In this document: one piece after another, positions 45,761 through 54,345 of the stretch | How positions within the stretch are numbered: the first letter of the stretch is position 1 | Layout: each line of letters opens with the position of its first letter | Assembly (NCBI RefSeq): GCF_012911005.2 | Contig: NZ_WTVS01000018.1 | Coordinates: forward strand, 27,248 to 91,247 | Direction of reading: 5' to 3' | Length of the DNA: 64,000 nt | Origin: Aromatoleum toluolicum | GTDB lineage: Bacteria > Pseudomonadota > Gammaproteobacteria > Burkholderiales > Rhodocyclaceae | Notes under the pieces: model-generated | What the model saw: the letters and a program-made list of their open reading frames with translations, nothing else | Told to the model about the DNA's origin: nothing | Database searches by the model: none | Made by a program: the position numbers and the translations under genes

Positions 45761-47163
45761 AGGAAGCCGAAGCTCACCTGGAACAGCTTCTCGACCTGGC
45801 GCACGAGCTTCTTGTGCGTGCAGAACACGATCACGTGGTCGCCGCTCTCGACGACCGTGTCGTGATGCGGCATCACCACCAGCCGGCGCGCGACCTTGCC
45901 GTCGGGCCGCAACTCGTCGCGCACGATCGCACCGATGGTCGCGCCCGTGGGCAGCGCGATGTCCGCGATCGCGCGGCCGACCACCTTGGAGTCCTTGCGC
46001 GTGCCGTGGGCGATGATCTCCAGCGCCTCCGCGGCACCGCGGCGCAGGCTGTGCACGGCAACCACATCACCCTGGCGCACATGCTGCAGCAGCGAGCCGA
46101 TCGACGTCTGCGCCGGCGAGATCGCGATGTCGATCGGCCCCCCCTGCACCAGATCGACGTAGCTGCGGCGGTTGATCAGCGCCAGCGTGCGATGCGCCCC
46201 CATGCGCTTGGCGAGCGACGCGGACATGATGTTGTCCTCGTCGTCGTTGGTCAGCGCGAGGAACATGTCGGCCTCGTCGATGCCCTCGTTCTCGAGCAGC
46301 TTCTCGTCGGTCGAGTCGCCGCGCAACACCAGCGCGCGGTGCAACTGGCTGGCGAGGAACTCCGCGCGCCGGCGGTCGACCTCGATGACCTTGACGTTGT
46401 GATCCTCCTCGATGCCGCGCGCCAGGCGCAGGCCGATGTTGCCGCCGCCGGCGATGATGATGCGCCGGATCGGCCGGTCCTCGCGCCGGATCTCGCGCAT
46501 CACCTGGCGGATATGCACCGTCGCGGCGAGGCAGAACACCTCGTCGCCGGCCAGGATCATCGTGTCGCCCTCGGGGATGATCGCCTCGCCGTCGCCGCGG
46601 TAGATCGCCGCGATGCGCACCTCGACGTTGGGCATGTGGTAGCGCAGCGCCTTCAGCGGATGCCCCACCAGCGGCCCGCCCTCGAAGGCACGCACGCAGA
46701 TCAGGCTCAGCACCCCGCCGGCGAACTCCATGACCTGCAGCGCCTCGGGAAAGGCCACCAGGCGCTTGATGTAATCCGTGACGATCTGCTCCGGGCAGAT
46801 CGAGAAATCGACCGCGAAGTTGTCGTCGTCGAGCAGTTCCGGGTGATCGACGAAGTCGCTCGAACGCAGCCGCGCAACGCGCGTGGGCAGGTTGAACAGC
46901 GTCTTCGCGACGCGACACGCGCACAGGTTGGTCTGGTCGGACTGCGTCACCGCGATCAGCAGGTCGGCGTCGTCCGCCCCGGCCTCGCGCAGCACCGACG
47001 GCGACGCGGCGTTGCCGATCACCGTGCGGAGCTCCAGGCGGTTGCGCAGCACCTCCAGATGCTCGGCACTGGTGTCGATCAGGGTGATGTCGTTGGCTTC
47101 GGAGACGAGGTTTTCCGCCACCGACGCGCCGACCTGGCCCGCCCCGAGGATGATGATCTTCAC
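45757..47163 (-). CDS. trkA: Potassium uptake regulatory subunit TrkA
   Basis: TrkA (468 residues) is the cytoplasmic NAD(H)/ATP-gated regulator of TrkH. It has two RCK domains, each with a Rossmann nucleotide motif: MKIIILGAGQVGASVAENL at the N-terminus and RIIIAGGGNIGLRLARGIEE in the middle. The length is normal for a fused double-RCK TrkA. It is coupled to trkH. The order ntrYX-trkA-trkH is a common betaproteobacterial arrangement. Confidence 0.96.
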   Translation of the reverse strand: MKIIILGAGQVGASVAENLVSEANDITLIDTSAEHLEVLRNRLELRTVIGNAASPSVLREAGADDADLLIAVTQSDQTNLCACRVAKTLFNLPTRVARLRSSDFVDHPELLDDDNFAVDFSICPEQIVTDYIKRLVAFPEALQVMEFAGGVLSLICVRAFEGGPLVGHPLKALRYHMPNVEVRIAAIYRGDGEAIIPEGDTMILAGDEVFCLAATVHIRQVMREIRREDRPIRRIIIAGGGNIGLRLARGIEEDHNVKVIEVDRRRAEFLASQLHRALVLRGDSTDEKLLENEGIDEADMFLALTNDDEDNIMSASLAKRMGAHRTLALINRRSYVDLVQGGPIDIAISPAQTSIGSLLQHVRQGDVVAVHSLRRGAAEALEIIAHGTRKDSKVVGRAIADIALPTGATIGAIVRDELRPDGKVARRLVVMPHHDTVVESGDHVIVFCTHKKLVRQVEKLFQVSFGFL

Positions 47164-47252
47164 CTGAAAGACGCCCCGAACGTTATGGAAGCCAGATTCT
47201 ACGCGAGCGGCCGGCCTGCGCAGCGCGACTGTTGTGCGACCGCCTCAATCCC

Positions 47253-48497
47253 TCACGTCTCCTCGGTGCGCCGGCTGCCGTGCAGGCCGAGCTGCTTGAG
47301 CTTGCGGTACAGGTGCGTGCGCTCGAGGCCGCTCTTCTCCGCCAGCCGCGTCATGTTGCTGCCTTCGAGGCGCAGGTGGTGTTCGAAGTACAGGCGCTCG
47401 AAGGCCTCGCGCGCCTCGCGCAGCGGCTGGTCGAGCGATACCGCGACCGCACCCTCGTTGGACGGGATCAGCAGCCGGCGCACGTCGGTCAGCGCGATCT
47501 CCTCGTCCAGCGTCCCCAGCGCCAGCGACTTCACCGCCGCGCGCAGCTCCGCATAGCCGCCCGGCCAGGTCTGCGCGCGCAACGCGTTCAGCGCCGCCGT
47601 CGAGAAGTGGCGGCGCGGCACCTCGCCCGCCTCCACGAGGTGCAACAGCAGTTGCGCGGCGATCTCCGGCAGGTCGTCGCGCACGTCCGCGAGCGAGGGC
47701 GGCGCCAGGCTCACCTCGAACAGGCGCACCGCAAGCGACTCCTCCCAGCCCTCGCGCACCAGCGACTCCAGCGTGTGGTCGGTCGCCACCACCAGGCGCA
47801 GGTCGTAGCGCTCCAGCCGTTCCAGCGCGAACGCGAGGTTCTTCTGCTGCGTGCGCGACAGGCGCGCGAGTTCGCCGACGAACAGTACGCCGCCCTGGCA
47901 GGCCTGCAGCTGGTTCACGTCCAGCGCTGCCGACACGGCGGCGAGATCCAGCCACGGCGCCGCCTTCGGCTGCACGCTGCGCGCTGCGAGCTCCGCGATG
48001 CTGCCCTGCCCCACGCGCAGCAGCAGCACGCGCGAATTGACCACCACCTGCTGCACCAGCCGCGCCAGTTCGCGCAGCGGCGCCGAGCGCGTGAAGGCCG
48101 CGAGCGTCAGCGGCGCCGGCGCACCGGGAGCGGCCGGGCGCTGCAGGCCGCGCTTCACGGCCGACAGCAGCTTCTGCAGGCCGATCGGCTTCTCCAGATA
48201 GTCGATCGCGCCGATGCGCGTCGCCTCGACCGCGGTGTCGATCGTGCCGTGTCCCGACATCATCACGACCGGCATGTTGAGCTGGCCGTTGGCCGACCAC
48301 TCCTTCAGCAGCGTAATGCCATCGGTATCGGGCATCCAGATGTCCAGCAGCACGAGGTCCGGTCGCCGCGCATTGCGCACCGCGCGCGCCGCGGCGGCGT
48401 TCTCCGCCAGCGCCACGTCGTGGCCTTCATCGCGCAGGATCTCCGACAGCAGTTCGCGGATTCCGACTTCGTCGTCAACGATAAGTATGTTTGCCAT
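47253..48497 (-). CDS. ntrX: NtrX-type response regulator with a degenerate AAA+ domain
   Basis: This 414-residue regulator has an intact receiver (phospho-acceptor Asp52 in LLDIWMPDTDG) and a C-terminal Fis-type helix-turn-helix (NMTRLAEKSGLERTHLYRKL). The central domain, which in NtrC-like proteins is a sigma-54-activating ATPase, has lost its motifs: the Walker A region reads VLLLRVGQGSIAEL, the GAFTGA loop is absent and Walker B reads GGVLFVGEL. It should not hydrolyse ATP or activate sigma-54. It probably acts as a DNA-binding regulator by another mechanism. It starts 10 bp after ntrY. Confidence 0.92.
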   Translation of the reverse strand: MANILIVDDEVGIRELLSEILRDEGHDVALAENAAAARAVRNARRPDLVLLDIWMPDTDGITLLKEWSANGQLNMPVVMMSGHGTIDTAVEATRIGAIDYLEKPIGLQKLLSAVKRGLQRPAAPGAPAPLTLAAFTRSAPLRELARLVQQVVVNSRVLLLRVGQGSIAELAARSVQPKAAPWLDLAAVSAALDVNQLQACQGGVLFVGELARLSRTQQKNLAFALERLERYDLRLVVATDHTLESLVREGWEESLAVRLFEVSLAPPSLADVRDDLPEIAAQLLLHLVEAGEVPRRHFSTAALNALRAQTWPGGYAELRAAVKSLALGTLDEEIALTDVRRLLIPSNEGAVAVSLDQPLREAREAFERLYFEHHLRLEGSNMTRLAEKSGLERTHLYRKLKQLGLHGSRRTEET

Positions 48498-48507
48498 CTG
48501 TCACTAA

Positions 48508-50622
48508 TCACATTTCCGCGGAAGCGAGGCGCAGGCGGATGCGCACCTCGGCCCCGCCGGTTTCGCCGTTCAACAGGCGAACCTCGCCACCATGTTCGTC
48601 GATGATCTTCTTGACCATCGCCAGCCCCAGCCCCGTCCCGCGGCTCTTGGTCGTGAAGTACGGTTCGAACGCGCGCGTCAGCAGCTGCGCCGGAAAGCCC
48701 GGCCCGTTGTCGCGCAGCTGCAGCGCCACGCGGTCGCCTTCGAGGCGCGTCGTCAGCGTGACCACGCCGCCATCCTGCCCCGCGAGCGCGTCCTCCGCAT
48801 TCTGCAGCAGGTTGTGGATCACCTGCCGGATCTGGCTCGCGTCGCCCGCCACCGGCGGCAGGTTGCGCCCCAGCTCGGCGCGGATCATCACCGGCGAACT
48901 CTCATACAGGTTCAGCACCTCGCCGACCAGCGCGTTGAGGTCGAGGCGACCGAGCACCGGACTCGGGAGCTTCGCATAATCCCGGAAATCGTTCACCATG
49001 TTTTTCATCGCCTCGACCTGATTCACGATCGTGCGCGTCGCCCGTTCGAGCACCTCCCGCCCCTCGTCGTCGAGCCGGTCCGCGAGCTTGTACGCGAGCC
49101 GCTCGGCCGAAAGCTGGATCGGCGTGAGGGGATTCTTGATCTCGTGCGCCAGCCGGCGCGCTACCTCCGCCCACGCCGCGGTGCGCTGCGCGGCGATCAG
49201 GCGCGAAATGTCGTCGAACACCACCACCAGGCCGCCGCCCGAGGCCTGCGGCAGGCGCGCACCGTGGATCAGCAGCGTCTGCGTCGCCCCTTCCTGGGAC
49301 ACCAGCTCCAGCTCCTCGTGCCAGTCGCCGGCGTTGTCGGCGAAGCCCTTCACCAGCGCATCGCGAAAGCCGTGGTGCTTCGGCCACTGCGCCAGCGTGA
49401 GCTCCTCGTAGCCCTCCAGCTCGTCCTGCAGGATCGCCATCGCGCCGGCGTTGGCCGCCCGCAGCTTGCCATCCGCGGCGAACGCGAGCACGCCCGTCGA
49501 CAGGTTCGCGAGCACGCTCTCGAGGTAGGCGCGCGAGGATTCCACCGCGGCGCGGCTGCGTTCGGCGAGATCGCGCGCCTCCACGAGCTGGCGCGTCATG
49601 CGGTTGAAGGACTGCGTCAGCACGCCCAGCTCGTCGCGCGCCGGCAGCGCCTGGCGCGGGCTGAAGTCGCCCTGCGCCACCGCCTGCGTGCCCTCCGCGA
49701 GGATCAGCAGCGGCGCCACGAGGCGCCGCGACAGCACGAAGGCCACCGCGACCGCCGCGAGCAGCGCGACCAGCAGAGTCAGCGTCAGCGTCAGCGTGTA
49801 GATGCGGTTCAGCCCCGCGCGACCGAGGGTCAGCTGCTGGTACTCGCGATAGGCCTCCTGCACCGCCTCCGCGTTGCGCACGAAAGACTCCGGCACCGCC
49901 TGCATCAGCTGCAGGTAATGGGTATCCATGTTGAGCGTGCGCGACGGGATGGGCACCACCACGCGTATCGTCAGCCCCGCGCCCGCGCGGCTGTCGACCA
50001 CGTGGTAGCGCTGCGTCTGGCGCGCCTCGCGCAGCTGCGCGGTGCTGGGCAGCTCGGGAAAGAGTCCGCCGAGGCCGTCCGAGACCGTCGCGACGATCTG
50101 CCCCGAAGGCCCGATCACGGTCGCGCTGGCGACGCCCGCCTGTTCGCGCAGGCGGTTGAGCAGCGTCGGCGGCACCGGCTCGACCCCCTCGAGGTCGAGC
50201 GCCATGTCGCGTGCCTTGTCGCTCACCTGGCTGGTGAGGTAGTCGAGCGCATTCTGCCCCAGCGCGATGCCGCCCTCGAGCGCCGAATCGACGCGCACGT
50301 CGAACCACGACTCGATACTGCGCACCACGAACTGCAGCGACACGGCATACACCACGACGCCCGGGAGCAGCGCCATCAGCGCGAACATCAGCATCAGGCG
50401 GTACTTCAGGCGCGAGCCGAACTGGCGCGTGCGGTACTCGCGCCACAGGCGGCGCAACTGGAAGGCGACGAGCCCGAGCAGCGCGACGACGATCGCCCCG
50501 TTGATCGCGAGCAGGTAGCGATAGCTCTCCGCGAAGAGATCCGTGTTCGAGGTCGCGGACGCCAGCAGGAACAGCGAAATGCCGGCGATCGCCGCGACGA
50601 CGACGAGGAGCGTGCGCTTCAT
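48508..50622 (-). CDS. ntrY: NtrY-type sensor histidine kinase
   Basis: This 704-residue kinase has two N-terminal membrane helices, a large periplasmic region, another helix and HAMP (VLSRRLVAPLLILAEGTQAV), then a PAS domain and the kinase core. The phosphorylated His is in LAHEIKNPLTPIQLSAERL. The N box is HNLLQNAEDAL and the G box is GTGLGLAMVKKIIDEHGG. Partner of the NtrX at 47253-48497. NtrY senses redox or nitrogen signals in other proteobacteria; the ligand here is not visible. It overlaps the DUF4390 gene by 4 bp. Confidence 0.95.
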   Translation of the reverse strand: MKRTLLVVVAAIAGISLFLLASATSNTDLFAESYRYLLAINGAIVVALLGLVAFQLRRLWREYRTRQFGSRLKYRLMLMFALMALLPGVVVYAVSLQFVVRSIESWFDVRVDSALEGGIALGQNALDYLTSQVSDKARDMALDLEGVEPVPPTLLNRLREQAGVASATVIGPSGQIVATVSDGLGGLFPELPSTAQLREARQTQRYHVVDSRAGAGLTIRVVVPIPSRTLNMDTHYLQLMQAVPESFVRNAEAVQEAYREYQQLTLGRAGLNRIYTLTLTLTLLVALLAAVAVAFVLSRRLVAPLLILAEGTQAVAQGDFSPRQALPARDELGVLTQSFNRMTRQLVEARDLAERSRAAVESSRAYLESVLANLSTGVLAFAADGKLRAANAGAMAILQDELEGYEELTLAQWPKHHGFRDALVKGFADNAGDWHEELELVSQEGATQTLLIHGARLPQASGGGLVVVFDDISRLIAAQRTAAWAEVARRLAHEIKNPLTPIQLSAERLAYKLADRLDDEGREVLERATRTIVNQVEAMKNMVNDFRDYAKLPSPVLGRLDLNALVGEVLNLYESSPVMIRAELGRNLPPVAGDASQIRQVIHNLLQNAEDALAGQDGGVVTLTTRLEGDRVALQLRDNGPGFPAQLLTRAFEPYFTTKSRGTGLGLAMVKKIIDEHGGEVRLLNGETGGAEVRIRLRLASAEM

Positions 50623-51170
50623 GGCGTGGCGCCTGCGAGGAAGGACCAGCGCAGCCAGTCGGTGGCGAGGTTCCAGTCGCTGCTGCCGATCGCCGTCACC
50701 TGGAAGGGCTTGGGCAACATGTTGGTATCGAGCTGGAAGCGCAATGCCGCGCGGTACGTGGTGCCCACCTTGAGCTCGCTCACCGGCACGATCTGCCAGT
50801 TGCGGATGCGCTGCATCGTCCGCACCGCCGCCTCCAGTGTCTCGAAACTCTGGTGGAAATTGCCGACCGACAGCCGGTAGCTGCGCGCGATCGCGTTGTA
50901 GGTGAGGCGGAAGTTCAGCGCCCGCTCGGCGACCACCTCGTCCAGCCAGTACCAGCGGTCGCGCTCGACGACGAACTGCGCGCTGAAGTACAGCGACACG
51001 CCGCGATTGACCGCCTCCACGAGGCGCGGATTGAGTTCGAGGTCGATGTCGGCATTCACGACATAGCCCTCGTCGCCCGACACGATCTCGGCGTAATCGA
51101 TACGCCCCTCGGCCAGCGCCGCGAGCGGCATCAGCAGGCACAGCGCGAGGGCGGCCAGTGCGCGCTTCAT
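50619..51170 (-). CDS. DUF4390 domain protein, predicted exported
   Basis: This 183-residue protein has a signal peptide (MKRALAALALCLLMPLAALA). It fits the DUF4390 family, whose genes sit beside ntrYX in betaproteobacteria. It contains DIDLELNPRLVEAVNRGVSLYFSAQFVVERDRWYW and a conserved LSVGNFHQSFETLEAA. Function unknown; a periplasmic partner or signal input for NtrY is a reasonable guess from its position. It lies between rsmB (4 bp) and ntrY (4-bp overlap). Confidence 0.85.
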   Translation of the reverse strand: MKRALAALALCLLMPLAALAEGRIDYAEIVSGDEGYVVNADIDLELNPRLVEAVNRGVSLYFSAQFVVERDRWYWLDEVVAERALNFRLTYNAIARSYRLSVGNFHQSFETLEAAVRTMQRIRNWQIVPVSELKVGTTYRAALRFQLDTNMLPKPFQVTAIGSSDWNLATDWLRWSFLAGATP

Positions 51171-51174
51171 CCGC

Positions 51175-52536
51175 TCAGGCACGCTTGGCGAGCAACGCAT
51201 AGTAGAAGCCGTCGTGGTCCGCGTGCGGCAGAAGCTGACGCGCGGGCCGGCCGTCGATATCCACCCGCAGCGCATCGGCGTGGCGGGCACAGAAGCGCTC
51301 GATCTGGCGCGCGTTCTCCTCGTCGAACACCGAGCAGGTCACGTACAGCAAGCTGCCGCCCGGCGCCAGCGTCGGCCACAGCGCGTCGAGGATCTCCGCC
51401 TGCTGCGCCGCGAAGCGCGCGATGTCGTCGGCACGACGCAGCCACTTGATGTCCGGGTGTCGGCGGGCGACGCCGGACGCCGAGCACGGCACGTCCGCGA
51501 GGATGCGGTCGAACGGGCGGCCGTCCCACCATTTCGCGCGCTCGCGGCAATCGGCGGTGCGCACCTCGCCCGCCAGCCCCAGCCGCGCGAAGTTGTCGGC
51601 GATGCGGCGGGTGCGCACCGGGTCCAGTTCGAGCGACAGCAGCTCGACCGGCGCGGTCTCGAGGATGTGCGCCGACTTGCCGCCCGGCGCGGCGCACGCA
51701 TCCAGCACCCGCTGACCCGCCGCGAGATCGAGCCAGCGCGCGGCCCACTGCGCCCCGGCGTCCTGCACCGACACGCGGCCAGCGGCGAAACCCGGAAGCG
51801 CCGCGACGGCGACCGGCCGCTCGAGCACCAGCGCGTCGTTGGCCAAGCGGCGGTGCCCCAATCCGGCCGTCTCCAGCTCGCTCGCGTACGCGTCGACGCT
51901 GCCGCGCAGGCGATTGACGCGCAACCCCATCGGCGGCCGTTCGTTGCCCGCGGCGAGCGCCGCCTCCCAGTCGTCGGGGAAGGATGCGCGCAGGCGCTCG
52001 ATCCACCATGACGGATGGCGGTAGTACGCCGCCTGGTCGGCGACCAGCTCCGCATCGAGCTCGGCGGCGTTGCGCTGGCGATTGCGCAGCACCCCGTTCA
52101 CCACCCCCTTCAACGGCGGCATCAGCGCCGCAGCCGCCTCGACCGCCTGGTTCACGACGGTGTGCGCCTGCTCCGGACGGGACTCGAGGCGATGCAGCGC
52201 AACCAGCAGCAAGGCGTGGATCGACTCCGGCAGCGGCTTGTGCAGCAGGCGGCGCAACACCGCGTCGCCACGCCCGTAGTCGCGCAGCGTACCCCACGCC
52301 AGATCGCGCACGGCGCCGCGCGTCCCATCGGGCCAGTCCGGATGCTGCGCGAGCATCCCTTCAAAGGCATCGGTGAGGTTCGCCCCGGCCAGCACCGACT
52401 CCACGAGGGCCGCGGCGCAGCTGAAGCTGAAGGCGAGGCTGTCGGCCGGCAGTACGGCGGAAGGTCGCTCGGGGCGCGCAGATCGTGTCGGTCTGTGATT
52501 CTTCAAAACTTGGCACTCGCTCGCGGAAACGCTCAT
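51175..52536 (-). CDS. rsmB: 16S rRNA m5C967 methyltransferase RsmB
   Basis: RsmB (453 residues) methylates C967 of 16S rRNA using S-adenosylmethionine. The N-terminal NusB-like helical domain is followed by the methyltransferase with motif I/IV DACAAPGGKSAHILE and the catalytic-cysteine motif DVPCSASG. The start ATG at 52536 overlaps the spermidine synthase stop by 4 bp. An N-terminal extension of about 30 residues (MSVSASECQVLKNHRPTRSA) is longer than in E. coli. Confidence 0.95.
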   Translation of the reverse strand: MSVSASECQVLKNHRPTRSARPERPSAVLPADSLAFSFSCAAALVESVLAGANLTDAFEGMLAQHPDWPDGTRGAVRDLAWGTLRDYGRGDAVLRRLLHKPLPESIHALLLVALHRLESRPEQAHTVVNQAVEAAAALMPPLKGVVNGVLRNRQRNAAELDAELVADQAAYYRHPSWWIERLRASFPDDWEAALAAGNERPPMGLRVNRLRGSVDAYASELETAGLGHRRLANDALVLERPVAVAALPGFAAGRVSVQDAGAQWAARWLDLAAGQRVLDACAAPGGKSAHILETAPVELLSLELDPVRTRRIADNFARLGLAGEVRTADCRERAKWWDGRPFDRILADVPCSASGVARRHPDIKWLRRADDIARFAAQQAEILDALWPTLAPGGSLLYVTCSVFDEENARQIERFCARHADALRVDIDGRPARQLLPHADHDGFYYALLAKRA

Positions 52537-53429
52537 TCGAGCAGTTCGCGCAGAAAATTCGGCTGGGCGAACTGCCCGGCGTGGACCTCGCCATTGTAAT
52601 ACCGCAGGCGAGTAATCCCCCTGCGCATGAGCTCCGCGTCGATCGCCGAGGCCGGCCACGCCAGCGGATCGACGCGATCCGACGCGCACGCCAGACCCCA
52701 CAGGCCACCGTACAGCGGGATGAACATGAAATACGGCCGCACGATGACGAAGACCTGGCGTAAGCGCTGCACCAGCGCGCGCAGCTGCGCCGGCTGCCGC
52801 CACGGCGCACCCAGGTGCAGCGTCAGCGCGCCCTCCCCGCGCAGCAGCGCACGGCAATCGGCGAGGAAGGGCGCGCGGTACAGCGCCGCCGCCGGCCCCT
52901 CGCCCGGCTCGGTGAGGTCGAGCACGATCAGGTCGAAAGCGTCGCCCGCCGCGACCGCGGCGCGCACATAGTCCAGGCCGTCGCCGAGATGCAGCTCGGT
53001 GCGCGGGTCGTCGAACGCCCCCTGGTGGATCGCCCCGAGATGGCGGCGCGCCAGCTCGATCACCTGCGCGTCGAGCTCCACGACGACCACCCGCTCGATG
53101 CCGGGATGCCGCAGCAGCTCCCGCGCCGAACCGCCATCGCCGCCACCGACCACCAGCGCACGGCGTGGCGCGGGATGGCACAGCGTCGGCACATGCACGA
53201 GATTCTCGTGATACACGAACTCGTCGCGCTCGGCGCTCATCAGGCTGCCGTCCAGGCGGAAGAGCTTGCCGAAGGTCGGCGTGTCCCACACCTCGTAGCG
53301 CTGGTAGGGCGACTCCGCCGCCTCGAGCAGGCGCGCCCCGCGGCAGAAAAAGCCGAAGTGCGGGTCGAGCTCTTCGACCAGCGTCGCCGGCCCGCACGCC
53401 GGTCCTGCTGTCGTGCCTTCCTCGCTCAT
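52533..53429 (-). CDS. speE: Spermidine synthase family protein (SpeE)
   Basis: This 298-residue aminopropyltransferase-type enzyme would make spermidine from putrescine and decarboxylated S-adenosylmethionine. The Rossmann core contains GGGDGGSARELLRHPGIERVVVVELD, and the catalytic-type segment is LIVLDLTEPGEGPAAAL. The usual DSTDP is changed to DLTEP, so activity is likely but not certain; other roles for divergent SpeE proteins are known. It begins 19 bp downstream of a parS site. Confidence 0.85.
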   Translation of the reverse strand: MSEEGTTAGPACGPATLVEELDPHFGFFCRGARLLEAAESPYQRYEVWDTPTFGKLFRLDGSLMSAERDEFVYHENLVHVPTLCHPAPRRALVVGGGDGGSARELLRHPGIERVVVVELDAQVIELARRHLGAIHQGAFDDPRTELHLGDGLDYVRAAVAAGDAFDLIVLDLTEPGEGPAAALYRAPFLADCRALLRGEGALTLHLGAPWRQPAQLRALVQRLRQVFVIVRPYFMFIPLYGGLWGLACASDRVDPLAWPASAIDAELMRRGITRLRYYNGEVHAGQFAQPNFLRELLE

Positions 53430-53447
53430 GGTCTCTCCTTGCGAAAC

Positions 53448-53463
53448 TGTTTCACGTGAAACA
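53448..53463. promoter_or_regulatory. parS centromere site 1
   Basis: TGTTTCACGTGAAACA is a perfect 16-bp palindrome and a perfect match to the conserved bacterial chromosomal parS sequence. It lies between speE and the permease gene. ParB binds such sites to load SMC and to help segregate the origin region. Confidence 0.92.
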
Positions 53464-53475
53464 GCGATGCGTCAG

Positions 53476-54255
53476 TCAGTGCAGGCGCAACACGAGGTCG
53501 TACACCATCTTACCGATCAGCACGCACAGCACGCCGAGGAACATCCTGCGCACGAACCCCGCCCCGTGCCTGAGCGCGAGCCGAGATCCCACGAGCGCCC
53601 CCGACAGGTTGCACACGGCCATCACCCCGGCCACCTGCCACAACAATTCGACGGTGCTCGCGAACAACGCGATCGCGGCGACATTGGTCGCGACGTTCAG
53701 GATCTTGGCGTTGACCGAAGCGCGCAGGAAGTCCATGCCGAGGAATCGGACAAACAGGAAGATCAGAAAGCTCCCTGTCCCCGGACCGAAGAAGCCATCA
53801 TAGAAGCCCACGACCGCACCGATCAGCAGCGCGAGCGCCACCGGCCTGTGCCCGGCCGGCATCACCTTGCCGCCGGTACCGAAGTCCTTGCGCGGGAAGG
53901 TGTAGATCGCGACCACGATCAACAAGCCGAGCACCAGCGGCCGCAACAATTCGGGCGACAGGTAGGCCACGGTCCGGGCGCCGAACCACGAACCGACGAA
54001 GGCCGCGAGCGCCCCCGGCAGGGTGACGCGCCACGGAATCTCGACCCGGCGTCCGTACTGGATCGCCGCGCTCGTGGTGCCGACGACGCTCGACAGCTTG
54101 TTCGTCCCGAACAGGGTCGCCGGGCTCGCATTCGGGAAAGCCGAGAACAGCGCAGGAATCTGGATCAACCCCCCGCCGCCGACCACGGCGTCGACCACCC
54201 CGGCAAAGAACGCCGCCGCCCCGAGGGCGACGAAGAGCCACTCAGCGTCGACCAT
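53476..54255 (-). CDS. TauE/SafE (TSUP) family permease
   Basis: This 259-residue protein has about seven to eight hydrophobic helices. The start contains GVVDAVVGGGGLIQIPALFSAFP and the second half has GFYDGFFGPGTGSFLIFLFVRFLG, the paired repeats of the TSUP family. Members export or import sulfite, sulfoacetate or other organosulfur anions; the substrate is unknown. It lies between the two parS sites. Confidence 0.92.
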   Translation of the reverse strand: MVDAEWLFVALGAAAFFAGVVDAVVGGGGLIQIPALFSAFPNASPATLFGTNKLSSVVGTTSAAIQYGRRVEIPWRVTLPGALAAFVGSWFGARTVAYLSPELLRPLVLGLLIVVAIYTFPRKDFGTGGKVMPAGHRPVALALLIGAVVGFYDGFFGPGTGSFLIFLFVRFLGMDFLRASVNAKILNVATNVAAIALFASTVELLWQVAGVMAVCNLSGALVGSRLALRHGAGFVRRMFLGVLCVLIGKMVYDLVLRLH

Positions 54256-54263
54256 CGCGATCG

Positions 54264-54279
54264 TGTTTCACGTGGAACA
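54264..54279. promoter_or_regulatory. parS centromere site 2
   Basis: TGTTTCACGTGGAACA matches the parS consensus TGTTNCACGTGNAACA at every fixed position. It lies 816 bp from the first site, upstream of the permease start. Two sites this close to dnaA strongly suggest the chromosome centromere. Confidence 0.9.
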
Positions 54280-54345
54280 ATCGAACGGGCCGGGCGGCCG
54301 CCCCGCTCATGCAAGATGCCTCAGGACATTGTTCCGTCGCTGCGC

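Noticed and set aside
49998..50005. CCACGTGG resembling a parS core
   Set aside because: Flanking bases do not match the parS consensus, and it lies inside ntrY.
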